Shown here piece after piece: positions 34,048 through 34,154 of a stretch of DNA of 34,154 nt. The DNA lies in the NCBI GenBank assembly GCA_021795355.1, contig JAJYPL010000014.1, positions 1-34,154 on the forward strand. The letters are read 5' to 3'. The stretch is from a bacterium. Lineage in GTDB: Bacteria; SZUA-79; Acidulodesulfobacterales; Acidulodesulfobacteraceae. The position numbers and the translations under genes were made by a program. Within the stretch, counting starts at the first letter, position 1. Each line of letters begins with the position of its first letter. A model generated the notes under the pieces. The model was not told where the DNA came from. It searched no databases and saw nothing but the letters and a program-made list of their open reading frames with translations.

Positions 34048-34154
34048 GAATTGACCCCTTTCGTCATTTAAAATTGACCCCCTCTTTAAAGCTAAATTAA
34101 TTTATAATCTTCTTCTGTAGAATTAATCATAACCAACAGAAGGAGGCACTAAAG
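34048..34154. mobile_element. Probable left end of an insertion sequence (partial)
   Basis: Two direct copies of AATTGACCCC, at about 34,049-34,058 and 34,072-34,081, lie just after the TPS gene. They resemble the repeated terminal transposase-binding sites of some insertion sequences. A TTCTGT/ACAGAA pair and an AGGAGG Shine-Dalgarno (34,141-34,146) follow at the window edge, suggesting that a gene, probably the transposase, starts just outside. Confidence 0.5.

Overview
The window is a low-GC stretch from a Gram-negative bacterium. An outer-membrane beta-barrel protein, a two-partner-secretion exoprotein, a lepA-lepB pair and YifB/ComM support this. Gene content and order (rnpB beside lepA, a pyrR-pyrB-pyrC-carA-carB cluster, a PflX-type radical SAM protein, a TDT exporter) fit a deltaproteobacterium-like lineage, but I cannot fix the taxon from sequence alone.

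Region 1 (1-14,620, all +) is a dense housekeeping block. It runs tRNA-Met(CAU), a NIF3-family protein, a coiled-coil/zinc-ribbon protein, RNase H, RNase P RNA, lepA, lepB, then a pyrimidine cluster (pyrR, pyrB, pyrC, carA, a PflX-like radical SAM gene, carB), greA and a NifU-type scaffold. Many of these genes overlap by 4-13 nt, so long co-transcripts are likely. A strong hairpin terminator at 14,593-14,618 closes the block.

Region 2 (14,624-26,054) is mixed-strand core. It holds alanine racemase (-), TldD, a penicillin-binding-type transpeptidase, a small protein resembling a stripped-down GGDEF domain, YifB/ComM behind a six-fold 11-bp-phased Pho-box-like array, an RmlC-like cupin (-), a large secreted protein that looks like an M1-aminopeptidase scaffold without its HExxH motif joined to an outer-membrane barrel, a nitroreductase and a TDT-family transporter (-).

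Region 3 (26,055-31,980) is an accessory island. It contains two hicBA toxin-antitoxin modules, each next to a copy of the 3' half of a tRNA-Arg(UCU) gene, which is the usual footprint of tRNA-directed integration. It also contains an XRE/S24 (CI-like) regulator, a divergent excisionase-like HTH gene, about 550 bp of non-coding DNA rich in inverted repeats, and an overlapping three-gene operon around a tyrosine recombinase. The last of these genes ends inside a double-hairpin repeat.

Region 4 (31,980-34,154) has a clear promoter driving a TPS-domain (filamentous-haemagglutinin-like) exoprotein of different base composition. It ends at what looks like the left end of an insertion sequence.

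Best leads for something undescribed: the phased Pho-box array in front of comM, the M1-like pseudoenzyme/barrel fusion, and the repeated tRNA-fragment plus hicBA units next to a recombinase operon with a separate small first gene and a structured leader.
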